Source: Conidiobolus incongruus B7586
Taxonomy: Eukaryota > Entomophthoromycota > Entomophthoromycetes > Entomophthorales > Conidiobolaceae
Length of the DNA stretch: 20,282 bases
Assembly (NCBI GenBank): GCA_000697335.1
Contig: JNEM01012947.1
Coordinates: 1-20,282 of the forward strand
Reading direction: 5' to 3'
Positions 18,213-20,282 of the stretch are shown here, in pieces (position 1 is the stretch's first letter; every line of letters begins with the position of its first letter). A program made the position numbers and the translations under genes. The notes beneath the pieces were generated by a model. It was not told where the DNA came from. It did not search any database and saw nothing but the letters and a program-made list of their open reading frames with translations.

Positions 18213-20282
18213 TTACCAAAATACTAATTTAGTCATAGTGTTTTAAATTTAAAACAATTTTCAATATCCACATAAAATTACTTTATGTTTCTCAAATTTA
18301 GCCAATAGTTCAACCTGGAAAACTCAGCCATGTTGATCAATTATATTTTCAATTTTAATTTATCCATTAAAATTTTATTATATAACGAATATTGACTTAA
18401 GTAGGGTAATAGGGATTAAGTGGTAATTTAGAGTTAATTTTATCATTATAATCCATTTTTGGTCAAAAACAATATTTTAAAAATACAGACAATAACCGGA
18501 AAAACCTAATATTTATTTGTCATGTTATGTAGATTTTACAATTATAAATTTATATTCTAAATTTGTATACCCAAGTCTTTGGATATTATTCCTGTAAGTG
18601 GCATTCTTTTATTAATCTAAAAAATTATTAATGCTGGAATAAACAAGAATATGATATTTAATAGAGATATATTGTTTTCAAATATTCATATATTATTTCG
18701 AATTTTATTCAGTTATATTTTCATATTAATTTTTGTAAATAATGATAATATTAAAAATGAAAAATAAATTAATATTCAAAATATATTAATTAAAAATTTA
18801 TAATTTAAAATTGACTCAATTAAATCATAATCGCACCTATTTTTCGATGCTCTATGCATATTGCATTAGTCAAGTAATAAATCTTTCTGGAGAAAATATA
18901 TTGAAAATTGGTTAGACTTATCAAGGACAATATATTGTAAGTTAATTGATAACATGATATATAAAATTGCTGATTTTTTTCAATTATTCTTATAACATAA
19001 TAAAATATTTATTATCTGATTAATTAATTGAAAACAAATTTGAATTAAAAATGAAATTATATTCAAATATATTATCAAATAATTTGTGTATTCCACTTTA
19101 GTTTTACCCTTTTAAAATAATTAATTATTAAAAGCAATTTGAGTTTATATAGACATGTCAAGTTTATCCATATTCGAATAACCAAATTATGCAATTATTC
19201 CACCAGCTAACCCAAATTTTACATTATTTGTATATACTGATTAATTATTGACTTCATTTTATTAAATCAATTAAATTTGGTTTCTGATTTTCCATTTTTT
19301 GTAGTTTTAAGTAATTATATGTTAGATGTATAATGTAGAATGAATTAAGCATGTGAGATAAGAGGTAGAATTAGAGAATATTCAATATCAAATACAAATA
19401 TAAATGCTTTGTATAATTTATTAAGACTAAGAATATTTATTAACTAAAGGCTTTAACACTAAGAAAATTAGTCCAAATTTTGAAATAACCAATTTAAGTA
19501 AAGAATCAAATTTTATATTCGGATAAAAAAAATAATGATTAAATATGATTTAATCTTATCAATCTCATTTTTAAATATAATCTAATCACTAAATTATCAA
19601 AGATATATATTACTAATATTAATATTAACCTTTTTATGTATTTAACATTATATATTAACCCAAATCATAAAACATTTTTATTTCAACATTTCAATATAAG
19701 TTATGAGTTGAAATTAATATAAATTAAAATTTTAATTTATTTTCGATATATTGAAATTTTTTAAACTAAAAATATTTAATATTACTTCATCAATTAAAAA
19801 ATGACAATATTTTATTTTTTATTTTTTATTAATCAAAAACAATGATTAATTTTAAAGTTAAAATATATATAATGTATACAAAAAATTTATAATTATTGAA
19901 AAATTCAATATCATATTGACTCTCCTTCAAAAATGTTTAAAAATGATTCAAAATTAAAAAATTATTAATAAGAATAGTATATTATATATTGAAACTATTT
20001 TTCACTAGGTTTAGTATATATTGTTTCTAAAACCAAATTTTACTATATAATAAATTTTCATAATTTATCTTACTTTAATAATATTTTAAAATATTATTTG
20101 AATAAAAATTATATAAAAAATTTTATATTATTTCAATGTTAATTATTTTAATATTATACATATATTTAAATTTGGCTTAATTAATAAAAATATAAAATAA
20201 ATATCATATTATATAATAAAAAAGTTTAGAAAAGAAACAAATATAAATAAAAAATTTACTAATATATAATTTTTAATAAAAA
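18213..20282. other. Long AT-rich intergenic region, no gene seen
   Basis: About 2 kb without a convincing ORF, tRNA or terminal repeat. Composition becomes more AT-rich toward the end (from about 19600), but CpA words are still present, so it is not clearly of the same mutated type as the two mariner relics. Confidence 0.5.

Noticed and set aside
19600-20282. Third mariner relic at the right edge
   Set aside because: Although very AT-rich, it keeps CpA words and lacks the shared terminal motif or any readable transposase block.

Overview
This is a very AT-rich eukaryotic nuclear window, most likely from a fungus of the Conidiobolus/Entomophthorales type. The support is: 17 short GT-AG introns (50-63 nt each) that restore full-length conserved proteins; two fungal-style nuclear tRNA genes; an A-type NADPH oxidase; and a Hsk3-like subunit of the fungal DASH/Dam1 ring. 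A 7TM receptor-like gene and S1 (trypsin-like) protease remnants also fit an entomophthoralean genome, where both families are expanded. The taxon is an inference; no marker gene is present.

Layout. 1-1041: decayed mariner-type transposon, cut by the window start. 1691-2588 (+): 7TM receptor-like gene with one frame break. 3146-4981 (-): PRP46/PLRG1 spliceosomal WD40 protein, 8 exons. 5433-6171 (+): N-terminal X-Pro-Lys methyltransferase NTM1/Tae1, divergent from PRP46. 6479-8212 (-): RPN3/PSMD3 proteasome lid subunit, 6 exons, convergent with NTM1. 8467-8540 (+): tRNA-Ile(AAT). 9225-10560 (-): second mariner-type relic of the same family. 10970-12245 (-): two adjacent S1 protease relics. 13294-13494 (+): doubtful small secreted ORF. 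14036-15742 (+): NADPH oxidase, 3 exons. 15782-16513 (-): TMEM70-family mitochondrial protein, tail to tail with the oxidase (39 nt apart). 16653-16738 (-): tRNA-Leu(TAA). 16888-17190 (+): HSK3-like DASH subunit. 17697-18155 (-): unrecognised multi-spanning membrane ORF. 18213-20282: AT-rich DNA with no gene seen.

The conserved genes are single-copy housekeeping functions (splicing, protein N-terminal methylation, proteasome, kinetochore, ATP synthase/respiratory assembly) and do not form a pathway or cluster. The unusual material lies between them. The two transposon relics are almost stripped of CpA/TpG and loaded with TpA, a signature like repeat-induced point mutation (RIP). The protease and receptor genes are decaying. 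I see no CRISPR-like array, capsid or retroviral element, or clear novel defence-like system.
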